From: Gellertiella hungarica
GTDB taxonomy: Bacteria > Pseudomonadota > Alphaproteobacteria > Rhizobiales > Rhizobiaceae
Assembly: GCF_014197145.1 (NCBI RefSeq)
Contig: NZ_JACIEZ010000010.1
Coordinates: forward strand, 1-64,000
Length of the DNA: 64,000 nucleotides
Direction: 5' to 3'
Under the pieces are notes generated by a model. It was not told where the DNA came from. It did no database searches and saw only the letters and a list, made by a program, of their open reading frames with translations. The position numbers and the translations under genes are program-made. Shown here piece after piece: positions 1 through 8,579 of the stretch; position 1 is the first letter of the stretch, and the number at the start of each line of letters is the position of its first letter.

Positions 1-98
1 GGGATGAACGGGATGCAAATTTTTATCGGTGGAGAAACAGGGGGTTAGGGATTTGGGGGGAGTGGGGGTGCCTCGCGCGGCGTTTTCTTTGCCGCCCC

Positions 99-284
99 GC
101 ACCCCCCTCTGTCCCTGCCGGGACATCTCCCCCTCAAGGGGGGAGATCGACAGTGGTTTTAGGGTTTCCCCAGACAAGAGGCGTCTCATTTTGCTGAAAC
201 GGTGGCTGGGGACTGCCCCAAGAATCCCCATCCCGATCTCCCCCCTTGAGGGGGAGATGCCCCGGCAGGGGCAGAGGGGGGTGC
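99..284. repeat. Long inverted repeat, C-rich/G-rich arms
   Basis: Two arms of about 50 bp (about 99-148 and 234-284) are near-perfect inverse copies. Each contains a short internal palindrome of C5/G5-6 type (ccccctcaaggggg) next to a tgccggg block. The roughly 85 bp between them is not repeated. This looks like the mobile, non-coding intergenic palindromes common in rhizobial genomes. Naming a specific family would need a database search. It lies downstream of the aldolase gene, which reads towards it, so it could also act as an RNA hairpin at the 3' end of that transcript. Confidence 0.6.
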
Positions 285-410
285 AGAACGGCAAACTCCA
301 CGCCGCGCAGGGGCAGAGGGGGGTGCGGTACGTCAAACGCAAGCCACGCGAGGCAGAGGGGGTGCACATCCGCAACCCCCACGCCACGCGAGCCGGAGCG
401 GGCTGCACCT
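263..410. repeat. Decaying tandem repeat, 40-42 bp period
   Basis: The block gcagaggggg(g)tgc recurs at about 271, 313 and 353, with a diverged copy near 393. Each copy is followed by a short variable stretch and a c-acgc-g box. Successive starts are 42, 40 and 40 bp apart. It begins inside the right arm of the inverted repeat at 234-284, so the two elements appear to have been amplified together. No coding role is seen. Confidence 0.5.
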
Positions 411-444
411 CGGCGAACTCCACACCGTGCCGGTCAGTGGCCCC

Positions 445-2499
445 CTACCGCAGCGCTGCCGCGATGTTGCCGCCGTCGACGGTGGTGACGTCGGCGGTGG
501 TGCGTTCGGCGAGTGCCTGGTGGACGAAGGCGCGGGCGACGTCTTCGGCGGTGACTTCGAGGCCGAGGAGGTTGCCGGACATGTAGTCCTTGACCGTGAC
601 GCCGCGGGCGGCGGAGCGGTTTTCGATCATGTCGTCGTTGAGCAGGCCCGAGCGGATGCGGTCCGGGTTGACGGCGTTGACGCGGATGTTGTCGGCGCCG
701 TGCTCCAGCGCATACTGGCGCGAGAGGAACAGCGTCGCGGCCTTGGGCAGGCCGTAGGCGCCGAATTTCGCGCCGGGATTGACCGCCTGCTTGGAGACGT
801 TGAAGAGCAGCACGCCGCCGGTCTGCTGCGCCTTCATGATGCGCACCGCGTTCTGCGCCACCGACTGGTGGGCGAAGAAATTGAGCTCGAAGCTCTTGCG
901 CAGCAGGGCATCGTCGAGCGTGGCGATCGCCCCTTCCCAGGCGGCGCCCGCATTGGACACCACGATATCGACACCGCCGAAGCGGTCGACAGCGGCGTCG
1001 AAGGCGGCGCGGACGGAAGCGGGATCGGTGACGTCGCAGCCGATGCCGATCGACTGGTTGCCGATGGCCTTTGCGACCTCAGCGGCCTTCGCCCCGTCGA
1101 GATCGAGCACGACCGCATGGGCACCCTCGGCCACGAAAGCTTTTGCCGTGGCGGCGCCGATGGCGCCCGCACCGCCGGTCACCAGCACCACCTGGCCGGT
1201 GAAGGGCCGGGGCTTGGCGCCGGCGAGCTTTGCCTGCTCCAGCGACCAGTATTCGAGATCGAAGAGATCCGGCTTGCTGACCGGCTGGAAGCGGCCGACG
1301 GATTCCGCATCGCGCGCGGCCTCGATCCACATCTCGCCGACATCGGCGGCAATCGTCGCATCCTTCAGCGTCCGGCCATGGCCGAACATGCCGAGCCCCG
1401 GCACGAGCGTGAGGCGCGGCATGGGATCGAGCATGATGCGCTTCACGTCGTCGCGCGCGTCGTTCGAGCGGAAATACTCCGTATAGGCGTCGGCAAAGGC
1501 CTTCACCCGCTCCTCGATCACGGCACGGTAGCTCCCGAGCGCGGCCGCATCGGGTGCGGGCAGCACCATGGGGCCGGTCTTGATGCGGATGGAGAGATCG
1601 GGCGTCGAGACGCCGCGCGACGCCATGTCCTCCACCTCGGCCGCATTGACGAAATCGAGAATGGCGGGCGAGGTGCGGAAGGTGGAGACCATGCGCTCGA
1701 AGCGGCCCTCGCCCTTCGGCACGGCGACCGCACCGCGCAGCAGGGGCGCGATATCGCGGGCAGAGGCAAGATTTGCGGGCAGGGCGGCCGGGGTGAAGGG
1801 GTTCCGCCCGTTCGTCTTCACATAGTCTTCGGCCATGGAGACGTAATGGATCATCCGGTCATAGGCTTCCTTCGCCGTCTCGCCGAAGGTGAAGATGCCG
1901 TGCTTGTCGAGGAAGAGGCCCTCGACGGAAGGATCGGCCTCGTAGACTTCGGCCGCGAGCTTGGCGAGCGCGAAGCCCGGCATGATGTAGGGCACATAGC
2001 CCAGCTTGCCGGCAAAGAGCCGCTTGCCCATCGCCTCGCTTTCGGCCTGGTCGGCAATCGCAAGGATCGCGGTCGAATGGGTGTGATCGACGAACTTGTG
2101 CGGCAGGAAGGCATGCAGCAGCGCCTCGACGGAGGGATTGGGCGCGGCGGGATCGACCAGATTGGCGCGCAGCAGCGTCACCATGTCCTCATCCGAAAGG
2201 CGGTCGAGCTTGCGGGCTTTCAGAAGCGCCGCCATCTTCACGGCCGGCAGGCCCTGCGGCTCGATGGTGCCCATGTCCCAGCCGCTGCCCTTGACGCAGA
2301 GCACATCCCAGCTGTCGCCGACGAGATCGGTGACGGTGGTCTTCACGGACGTGTTGCCGCCGCCATGCAGCACCAGGCGCGGCTCGCCGCCCAGAAGCCG
2401 GGTCGTGTAGGTCCTCAAGGCCCAGTCGCGATTGATGCCCTTGCCGGCATAGGCCGCCACCATGGCTTCGGCCTCGTCGTCGCGCCACAGGTTTTCCAT
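445..2499 (-). CDS. Bifunctional class II aldolase / short-chain dehydrogenase
   Basis: The N-terminal half (about residues 15-400) is a class II aldolase/adducin domain: HGGGNTS phosphate-binding loop, DHTHSTA metal-site motif and a further His in DKHGIF. From about residue 435 there is a Rossmann SDR domain with TGGAGAIG, NAG, and YGLPK as the Y-x3-K catalytic pair. This architecture matches fused enzymes that cleave a ketose 1-phosphate and then oxidise or reduce the aldehyde, such as RhaD/YuxG-like rhamnulose-phosphate aldolases. No rhamnose genes are nearby, so the sugar is unknown. An ATG at 2514 is in frame, but GGAGGA sits 7 nt before the ATG at 2499, which I prefer (684 aa). The SorC regulator lies 45 bp upstream on the same strand, suggesting one operon. 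Confidence 0.85.
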   Translation of the reverse strand: MENLWRDDEAEAMVAAYAGKGINRDWALRTYTTRLLGGEPRLVLHGGGNTSVKTTVTDLVGDSWDVLCVKGSGWDMGTIEPQGLPAVKMAALLKARKLDRLSDEDMVTLLRANLVDPAAPNPSVEALLHAFLPHKFVDHTHSTAILAIADQAESEAMGKRLFAGKLGYVPYIMPGFALAKLAAEVYEADPSVEGLFLDKHGIFTFGETAKEAYDRMIHYVSMAEDYVKTNGRNPFTPAALPANLASARDIAPLLRGAVAVPKGEGRFERMVSTFRTSPAILDFVNAAEVEDMASRGVSTPDLSIRIKTGPMVLPAPDAAALGSYRAVIEERVKAFADAYTEYFRSNDARDDVKRIMLDPMPRLTLVPGLGMFGHGRTLKDATIAADVGEMWIEAARDAESVGRFQPVSKPDLFDLEYWSLEQAKLAGAKPRPFTGQVVLVTGGAGAIGAATAKAFVAEGAHAVVLDLDGAKAAEVAKAIGNQSIGIGCDVTDPASVRAAFDAAVDRFGGVDIVVSNAGAAWEGAIATLDDALLRKSFELNFFAHQSVAQNAVRIMKAQQTGGVLLFNVSKQAVNPGAKFGAYGLPKAATLFLSRQYALEHGADNIRVNAVNPDRIRSGLLNDDMIENRSAARGVTVKDYMSGNLLGLEVTAEDVARAFVHQALAERTTADVTTVDGGNIAAALR

Positions 2500-2544
2500 T
2501 CTCTTGTCCTCCATCGGCAGACCGTCCGGCTTTCGCGCCCGACG

Positions 2545-3495
2545 TCAGCCCTTGTTCCACTTCTTCAAAAGGCGGCGCGCCATGGAGGTGGTGACGATCA
2601 GTTGCGAGGCGAAGCCGCCCCGGATCGCCGCCACCAGCGGCGCGAATTTCTCGTCTTCCTGCACCACCATGAGACGCTTCTCGATGGTGCGGATCGACTG
2701 GAGATCGGCGGAGATGCAGCGCCGGTTGTGCGCGCAATCCATCCACTGCCCCTCCGTATCGATGAGCTGCCCGGCAATGACCCCGGCAGCGCCCTTCTCC
2801 CCCATCCGGCGCATGTCGTCGGGCGAAAGCGCGCCGCACTTCACCAGATGGCTGTCGTCCTCGATGCCGCCCACGGAATAGAGCGCGAGCCGGCAGTCGG
2901 CGATGGTGGCAAGCTGCTCGCGGATGACGGGCTCGGCCCGCAGCTCCTCCGCAAGACGCTCCGAACTGAGCACCAGCGGCGCGTAGAGATTGATGCCCTG
3001 CGCATTGAGGCGGCGGGCGATTTCCGTGGTGCACTGGTCCGGCCGGTAGGAGTAGGGCGCACCGAGATTGCCGCAGAGCTGCACGACCGTCACATCCTGC
3101 AGGTCGGCAAAGGGCATGACATCGGCAATGTGGTAGACCGTGCGGCCCCAGGCGACGCCAACCCGGTCGCCCTTGCGGATCAGGCTCTGGAAGACGGATG
3201 CCGCAACCACGGGCATTTCCGTCGCCGGATCGAGCGCGGAGCGATCTTCCGGCACGATCCAGACGGAGGTGAGGCCGAGCGCATCCTCCAGCTCGCGCGC
3301 AAGCACGTCGTCGGTGAAGAGCTGCGAGGAGGTGGAAATGGTGACGATGCCCATCTCCCGCGCGCGGCGCAGATAGGTGGCGACGGATGCCCGCGAAATG
3401 TTCAGCTTCTGGGCAACTTCGTCCTGCCGAAGGCCGTGGCTGTAATAGAGCCAGGCAGCCTTGTGCAAGATCTGGTCTGTGGTGCGGATCGGCAT
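2545..3495 (-). CDS. SorC-family sugar-binding transcriptional regulator
   Basis: This is a 316-residue protein with an N-terminal helix-turn-helix (about residues 18-45, DEVAQKLNISRASVATYLRR) and a C-terminal sugar-phosphate-binding domain of the SorC/DeoR-effector type; the length is normal for the family. Such proteins bind a phosphorylated sugar and control the adjacent catabolic operon. It is first in a two-gene unit with the aldolase/dehydrogenase 45 bp downstream, so that enzyme's substrate or product is the probable inducer. The start at 3495 is supported by GAAGGA five bases upstream. The 60 bp before the start contain two ggtgaca words (about 3510 and 3538) that could belong to its own operator; this is weak. 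Confidence 0.85.
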   Translation of the reverse strand: MPIRTTDQILHKAAWLYYSHGLRQDEVAQKLNISRASVATYLRRAREMGIVTISTSSQLFTDDVLARELEDALGLTSVWIVPEDRSALDPATEMPVVAASVFQSLIRKGDRVGVAWGRTVYHIADVMPFADLQDVTVVQLCGNLGAPYSYRPDQCTTEIARRLNAQGINLYAPLVLSSERLAEELRAEPVIREQLATIADCRLALYSVGGIEDDSHLVKCGALSPDDMRRMGEKGAAGVIAGQLIDTEGQWMDCAHNRRCISADLQSIRTIEKRLMVVQEDEKFAPLVAAIRGGFASQLIVTTSMARRLLKKWNKG

Positions 3496-4392
3496 GGAAG
3501 TCCTTCAATCAAAGGCGTGGTGACATTATTCAAGAACGGTGACAAAAGTCAAAGCATTTGTCCGCTCGTCCCGCAAAGCCCGGATTGTCACCGATTTTCC
3601 GGAAGAGTCCACCGGCTGGAGCGGCCGGCACACCCCTCCCGTTACGGCAGGAAAGTAGGGGGCTGGCGTGGCCCGGATGCGGCTGGCCGGGGGCCGGGCG
3701 AGCCCGCCCGCCGCGTTGCCCCCGCCGTTGTGGCCAAGTCCGGCATGAAGCCGCCAAGAGCATGTCCGGCGTTGCCGGGATCTATTCTTGGCCACTCTCC
3801 CGTTAGACTTGCCGGGGCGCCCGGGCGGCTCCGGCAGGGCCACGCGCTTCGCGGGGCGAAAGCCACAACCTGAGCGAGCTTCCCCGGAGGATGTCCGATC
3901 CGTGCCAGGCGGGGCTTCTGGCGAGGGGCAGTCCGCGGGAATTTCAAGCCTGCGGTCTCGGAAATTTTTCTTGACGTGAATTATTCTTGCCAGGGAGCGG
4001 TCATGAGTCATGAAGTGGACATGTAAATTCGTAATGCCGGGGTCAATACTGTAAAACCTGTTATGCTTTTGGCGGGATGTATAAATAATATCCGGATCAT
4101 GACCAAGGCAAATCTGGATCAAGCATTGATGAAAAGATAATTCGGAAATTTGAACATAAAATATACATCAGAATACGGGATTGCGCCTTTATGGCACAGT
4201 GCAGCAGCGGCGGCTGTGTCCGGCAGTGGCACTACAAGTTTTTACGGGCAAACTTTTTTTGGGCGACCCGCCATTTCCAACTTCAGATAAGCGGAGCGGA
4301 CTTGAAATGAGTCATCTTGAACGTTAGTAATTTATTATGGTTTACGGAATGTTACGACTGTCGTCATTCCGTCGGAAGAGGGAACGCAAGTA
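3496..4392. other. Long intergenic region, GC-rich then AT-rich
   Basis: There is no convincing gene. The first 450 bp are G/C-rich without the codon pattern of neighbouring genes. From about 3960 to 4392 the base composition changes to AT-rich and holds the leader of the adhesin gene at 4393. A possible extended -10 (tgttatgct) lies near 4058. The adhesin start is preceded by GGAAGAGGGAACGC. A similarly long AT-rich leader precedes the second adhesin at 41369. Confidence 0.4.
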
Positions 4393-7299
4393 ATGGCAAC
4401 GACAACTGTCGGCGGAAGCACGGTTGCATTCTCGAACTCATCTGCGGCTGCCAATCTCTCCCAGTCGGTGGGTGAGGATAATGCCAGCGGCTACGAGTTC
4501 GTCTTCGATGTCCTGGCGGCATCGGGCGGCGGCGCGGGGGCGCAGATCTATTCCGTCGATGACGGCGTCAAGAACGATGACGGCGGCGCGGACATCAACG
4601 TCACCAACAAGGCCTTCCAGGACTACAACAAGGATCTGCTGATCAAGGATACGGTCGGTGCGGCCGAAGCGGATCAGGGCGGCGACCTTGCCGGCAGCAC
4701 CTTCTGGATCGGCTCCGACGGCAAGATCCATTACAAGGTCAATCCCGACAGCGCCCTTGCCGCCAAGGTCCAGGCTCTCGGCGAGGGCCAGACGCTGACG
4801 GATACCATCCAGTACACCATCAAGATGGCCAACGGCACCCTTTCTGTCGGCACGCTGACCATCACCATCAAGGGCACCAACGACAAGCCCGTCGCGGAGG
4901 CCGCGGTGAATTCGGCCACCGAAGGCGGCGCCGTCGTCAACGGCCAGCTGAAGGCAACGGATGTCGACAGCACCTCGCTGAGCTTCAAGCTGGTCGACGC
5001 AGCCCCGGCGGGCTTCAAGCTCAACCCCGATGGCTCCTACAGCTTCGATCCCTCCAATGCCGCCTATGACAGCCTGAAGGACGGCGAAACCAAGGTCATC
5101 GAGATCAAGTTCGTCGCCAATGACGGCAAGGCGGACTCGGACGTCAAGACGCTGAAGATCACCATCACCGGCACCAACGACAAGCCGGTTGCGGAAGCCG
5201 CAACGGCTTCGGCCACCGAAGGCGATGCCGTCGTCAACGGCACGCTGAAGGCATCCGACGTGGATGGCGACGCGCTGAACTTCAAGCTTGTCGATGCAGC
5301 CCCGGCGGGCTTCACGCTGAACGCCGATGGCTCCTACACCTTCGATCCGTCGAATTCTGCCTATGACAGCCTGAAGGAAGGCCAGACCAAGGTCGTCGAG
5401 GTCAAGTTCGTTGCCAATGACGGCAAGGTCAATTCCGATGTCCAGACGCTGAAGATCACCGTCACCGGCACGAACGACAAGCCGGTCGCGGAAGCTGCCG
5501 TCAACTCGGCCACCGAGGGCGGTGACACCGTAACCGGAACCCTGAAGGCAACCGATGCGGAAGGCGATGCGCTGACCTTCGAGCTGGCCGGCTCGGCTCC
5601 TGCCGGTTTCGAGCTCAAGCCCGATGGCACCTACAAGTTCGATCCGACCGACAGCGCCTATGACAGCCTGAAGGAAGGCGAGACCAAGGTCGTCGAGGTC
5701 AAGTTCGTCGCCAATGACGGCAAGGTCAATTCCGATGTCCAGACGCTGAAGATCACCGTCACCGGCACGAACGACAAGCCGGTCGCGGAAGCCGCCGTCA
5801 ACTCGGCCACCGAAGGCGGTGACACCGTAACCGGCACGCTGAAAGCAACCGATGCGGAAGGCGATACGCTGACCTTCGAGCTGGCCGGCTCGGCTCCTGC
5901 CGGTTTCGAGCTCAAGCCCGATGGCACCTACAAGTTCGATCCGACCGACAGCGCTTATGACAGCCTGAAGGAAGGCGAGACCAAGGTTGTCGAGGTCAAG
6001 TTCGTTGCGAACGACGGCATGGTCGACTCGGCGGAACAGACGCTGAAGATCACCGTCACCGGCACCAACGACCGCCCGGTCGCGCAGGCAGCAACGGCTT
6101 CGGCCACGGAAGGCGCAGCCGTTGTCACCGGCAGTGTCACGGCGACGGACGTGGACAAGGATGCGCTCACCTTCAAGCTCGTCGGCGATGCGCCCGCAGG
6201 CTTCAAGCTGAATGCCGATGGTTCCTACAGCTTCGATCCGTCGAATTCTGCCTATGACAGCCTCAAGGCCGGCCAGACGCAGGATGTGGTGGTGAAGTTC
6301 GTCGCCAACGACACCCATGTCGACTCGGCGGAACAGACGCTGACGATCAAGGTGACCGGGGTCAACGATCCTGCCTCCATCACCGGCTCCTTCACGGGCG
6401 ACGTGACCGAGGACGGCGTGCTTCAGGCCAGCGGTTCGCTGTCCATCACCGATGTGGACTCGGGCGAGAACGCCTTCAGCGCCACCACGTCGGTGAACGG
6501 CACCTACGGCAAGTTCACCCTGACCAACAGCGGCTGGGTCTACGACCTCAACAACGCTGCTGCCAATGTTCAGGCCCTGAACACCGGCGACACGGTCTAT
6601 GACAGCCTGACGATCAAGTCGGCAGACGGTACGGCCGAAAAGACCATCAAGGTTGCCATCCATGGCACCGACGATCTGGTCCTTGCGTCCATGCCGACGA
6701 CCTATACCGGCACCGGCGATCCCAACGATTTCGACAATCTGGGATCGGCAGGCATACAGAAAATCGGAAGCAAGGGCGCCGAAACGCTCTATGGCGGTGC
6801 GGACGGCGACACGCTGACGGGCGGTGGCGGTGCCGATACCCTTTACGGTGGCAGCGGCAACGATACCATCAAGGGCGGTGTGGGCTCCGACACGCTTTAT
6901 GGCGGCTCCGGCAACGACAGCCTCGACGGCGAGAAGGGCACCGACACCCTCGTCGGGGGTTACGGCGCGGATACGCTGGTTGGCGGGGAGGCGAACGACA
7001 TCTTCAAGTTCCTCGACATTCGCGACACCAACGACACCATCAGCGGTTTCGAACGGGGCAGCGACAAGCTGGACTTCAGCCAGATGGACGCCAACGCGAA
7101 TGTGGCGGGCACCCAGCAGTTCTCGGCCGTGAGCGAGGTCGGCGGTGCCTATGTGAAGGCCTATCAGATCACCTGGTATGCCGCCGCCGACGGCGTCCAT
7201 GTGCTGGCCGATACCGATGGCAACCTTGCCACCGCAGAGTTCCATGCGACGCTTTCGGGCCTGACGGCCCTCGGCAGCAGCGACTTCATCCTCAGCTGA
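4393..7299 (+). CDS. RTX/cadherin-like repeat adhesin, type I secreted
   Basis: This is a 968-residue acidic protein with no classical signal peptide. Residues about 1-160 are unique. Residues 161-655 are five tandem 99-residue Ig/cadherin-like units, each opening with GTNDxPVA and containing a FDP-AYDSL segment. One further VCBS-like unit follows. Residues about 796-866 are RTX nonapeptides (GGxGxDxLxGG), and the last 100 residues resemble a type I secretion target domain. The family is exported in one step through an ABC-HlyD-TolC channel, folds on calcium outside the cell and serves as a surface adhesin or biofilm matrix protein. No transporter lies beside it; the exporters near 34-39 and 48-51 kb are candidates. 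It has cysteine-poor composition typical of RTX adhesins. Confidence 0.88.
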   Translation: MATTTVGGSTVAFSNSSAAANLSQSVGEDNASGYEFVFDVLAASGGGAGAQIYSVDDGVKNDDGGADINVTNKAFQDYNKDLLIKDTVGAAEADQGGDLAGSTFWIGSDGKIHYKVNPDSALAAKVQALGEGQTLTDTIQYTIKMANGTLSVGTLTITIKGTNDKPVAEAAVNSATEGGAVVNGQLKATDVDSTSLSFKLVDAAPAGFKLNPDGSYSFDPSNAAYDSLKDGETKVIEIKFVANDGKADSDVKTLKITITGTNDKPVAEAATASATEGDAVVNGTLKASDVDGDALNFKLVDAAPAGFTLNADGSYTFDPSNSAYDSLKEGQTKVVEVKFVANDGKVNSDVQTLKITVTGTNDKPVAEAAVNSATEGGDTVTGTLKATDAEGDALTFELAGSAPAGFELKPDGTYKFDPTDSAYDSLKEGETKVVEVKFVANDGKVNSDVQTLKITVTGTNDKPVAEAAVNSATEGGDTVTGTLKATDAEGDTLTFELAGSAPAGFELKPDGTYKFDPTDSAYDSLKEGETKVVEVKFVANDGMVDSAEQTLKITVTGTNDRPVAQAATASATEGAAVVTGSVTATDVDKDALTFKLVGDAPAGFKLNADGSYSFDPSNSAYDSLKAGQTQDVVVKFVANDTHVDSAEQTLTIKVTGVNDPASITGSFTGDVTEDGVLQASGSLSITDVDSGENAFSATTSVNGTYGKFTLTNSGWVYDLNNAAANVQALNTGDTVYDSLTIKSADGTAEKTIKVAIHGTDDLVLASMPTTYTGTGDPNDFDNLGSAGIQKIGSKGAETLYGGADGDTLTGGGGADTLYGGSGNDTIKGGVGSDTLYGGSGNDSLDGEKGTDTLVGGYGADTLVGGEANDIFKFLDIRDTNDTISGFERGSDKLDFSQMDANANVAGTQQFSAVSEVGGAYVKAYQITWYAAADGVHVLADTDGNLATAEFHATLSGLTALGSSDFILS
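4873..6357 (+). repeat. Five in-frame 297-bp repeats
   Basis: Units start at 4873, 5170, 5467, 5764 and 6061, and the array ends at 6357, so every unit is exactly 297 bp (99 codons) with no indels. Units 3 and 4 are almost identical at DNA level, while units 1, 2 and 5 have diverged. This points to recent duplication in the middle of the array. Copy number could vary between strains by recombination. Confidence 0.9.
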
Positions 7300-7320
7300 G
7301 GACGGAAGAACAGGAATGGA

Positions 7321-7347
7321 AAAGGGGCGCCTCCGGCGCCCCTTTTT
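7321..7347. terminator. Rho-independent terminator
   Basis: A stem GGGGCGCC/GGCGCCCC with a 3-nt loop is followed by five T on the + strand and preceded by four A, so it can work in both directions. It ends the adhesin gene (stop at 7299) and faces the convergent diguanylate cyclase gene. Confidence 0.85.
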
Positions 7348-7395
7348 GTGTTGCCCGCTGCGGCGAAAGGCGCCGAACGCGCGAACGGCTCCGCA

Positions 7396-8337
7396 CTAGA
7401 ATGTCATGCGCTTGATCGGGGCGGCCTCGCCATCCATCTGGATCTGGTCCCGGCCCCGAAGCTTGGCCGCATATAGCGCCAGGTCGGCGCGGCGGAACAG
7501 CGTGTTGGTGTCGTCGCCCGGCGCCGCGCGCGCAATGCCCGCGGAAAAGGTGTAGCCGAAATCCGCGGGATCGGCGAGCGGGCGCGACTGCCTGACCGCC
7601 CGGAGCATGCGCTCCAGAATGGCGCGGGTCTCCTCGGGCGTCGTGTTGGGCAGGATGAGGATGAACTCCTCGCCGCCGATGCGCCCGACGATGTCCACCT
7701 TGCGGACGAAGTTCTGGATGATCGCGGCGAAATCCCTCAGAACGATGTCGCCGACGCTGTGGCCGAAGCGGTCGTTCACCAGCTTGAAATGGTCGATGTC
7801 GAGCACCGCAAGGCAGGTGACGCCGCCGGCCGCGCCGATGCCGTCCCCCAGCAGCTCTTCCAGCTTGGACATCACGAAGCGGCGGCTCGGCAGCCCGGTC
7901 AGCTCGTCGGTCTGGGATGCCTTCAGCGCCTGGTCCCGGTCTTGCCGGAGCGTTCGCTCGTCCGGCCGGATGGACGTCACGTCGGTGGCGATGCAGATCA
8001 TCCAGCCATCGGCGCGCATGGTCTCCGTCATCCACAGCCATCGCCCGTCATGCAGGTCGGTCTCGAAGGCGCGAAACCCGGTCTTGCCGCGGCGGGCACT
8101 GGTGGAGCGCAGCCAGCACTCGAAATCGCCTGTCTTCACGATGGTGCCGCGGTCCGCATGGTAGTTGCGCCGCATCAGCTCGCTCCACAGCAGGGCTTCC
8201 GCTTCCTCGACGAAGAAGGCGTCCCGGAAGGCGCGGTTGGCATAGCGCAGCCGGTCGTCGGCGTCATAGGCCGCCACGAGCGCTCCCGAGACCTCCAAGA
8301 GCTGCAGGGTCTGCAGCGTCGATTCCATAGTGTCCAT
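7396..8337 (-). CDS. PAS-GGDEF diguanylate cyclase
   Basis: This cytoplasmic protein of 313 residues has an N-terminal PAS-like sensor (about residues 10-130) and a GGDEF domain (about 150-310). The active-site signature is GGEEF (about residue 219), compatible with cyclase activity. RKVD lies exactly five residues before it and fits an allosteric I-site (RxxD), so product inhibition by c-di-GMP is expected. The open frame extends upstream to 8628 but that part is unlike a protein domain and overlaps the divergent MFS gene. I start at MDTMEST, with a weak GAAGG just upstream. No membrane segment is evident. It makes c-di-GMP, a signal that usually promotes adhesin display and polysaccharide synthesis, which suits both flanks. 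Confidence 0.85.
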   Translation of the reverse strand: MDTMESTLQTLQLLEVSGALVAAYDADDRLRYANRAFRDAFFVEEAEALLWSELMRRNYHADRGTIVKTGDFECWLRSTSARRGKTGFRAFETDLHDGRWLWMTETMRADGWMICIATDVTSIRPDERTLRQDRDQALKASQTDELTGLPSRRFVMSKLEELLGDGIGAAGGVTCLAVLDIDHFKLVNDRFGHSVGDIVLRDFAAIIQNFVRKVDIVGRIGGEEFILILPNTTPEETRAILERMLRAVRQSRPLADPADFGYTFSAGIARAAPGDDTNTLFRRADLALYAAKLRGRDQIQMDGEAAPIKRMTF

Positions 8338-8579
8338 GGCCTTCAGATCATTGGCGCGTTGCGGGGATGCAGGTCCATCCCGGTTATACGATAAAATGAT
8401 ATCCGAAAGGTTATCGGTCGCCGGAATTGCCGGGTCCGGCTGTTCCGGGCGGTTCAAATCCGCCGGCGGATCGCCTAGTGTGGAGATGTTCCCACCAACA
8501 CGAAACCACCCGCCGTGCACCATTTCCCGATCGACACAGAGGCGAACCGGCCTGGCCCGCCACAGGGCGACGTCCTGCG

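Noticed and set aside
427-3873. 1148-codon open frame on the + strand
   Set aside because: It is exactly antisense to the aldolase/dehydrogenase and SorC genes, which have clear domains and ribosome sites. The frame is open because of the strong G/C third-position bias.
4873-6357. Regular repeats that could be taken for a CRISPR array
   Set aside because: Units are 297 bp, in frame and protein-coding, with no spacers.
4438-7245. 935-codon open frame on the - strand
   Set aside because: Antisense shadow of the first adhesin, with the same reasoning.
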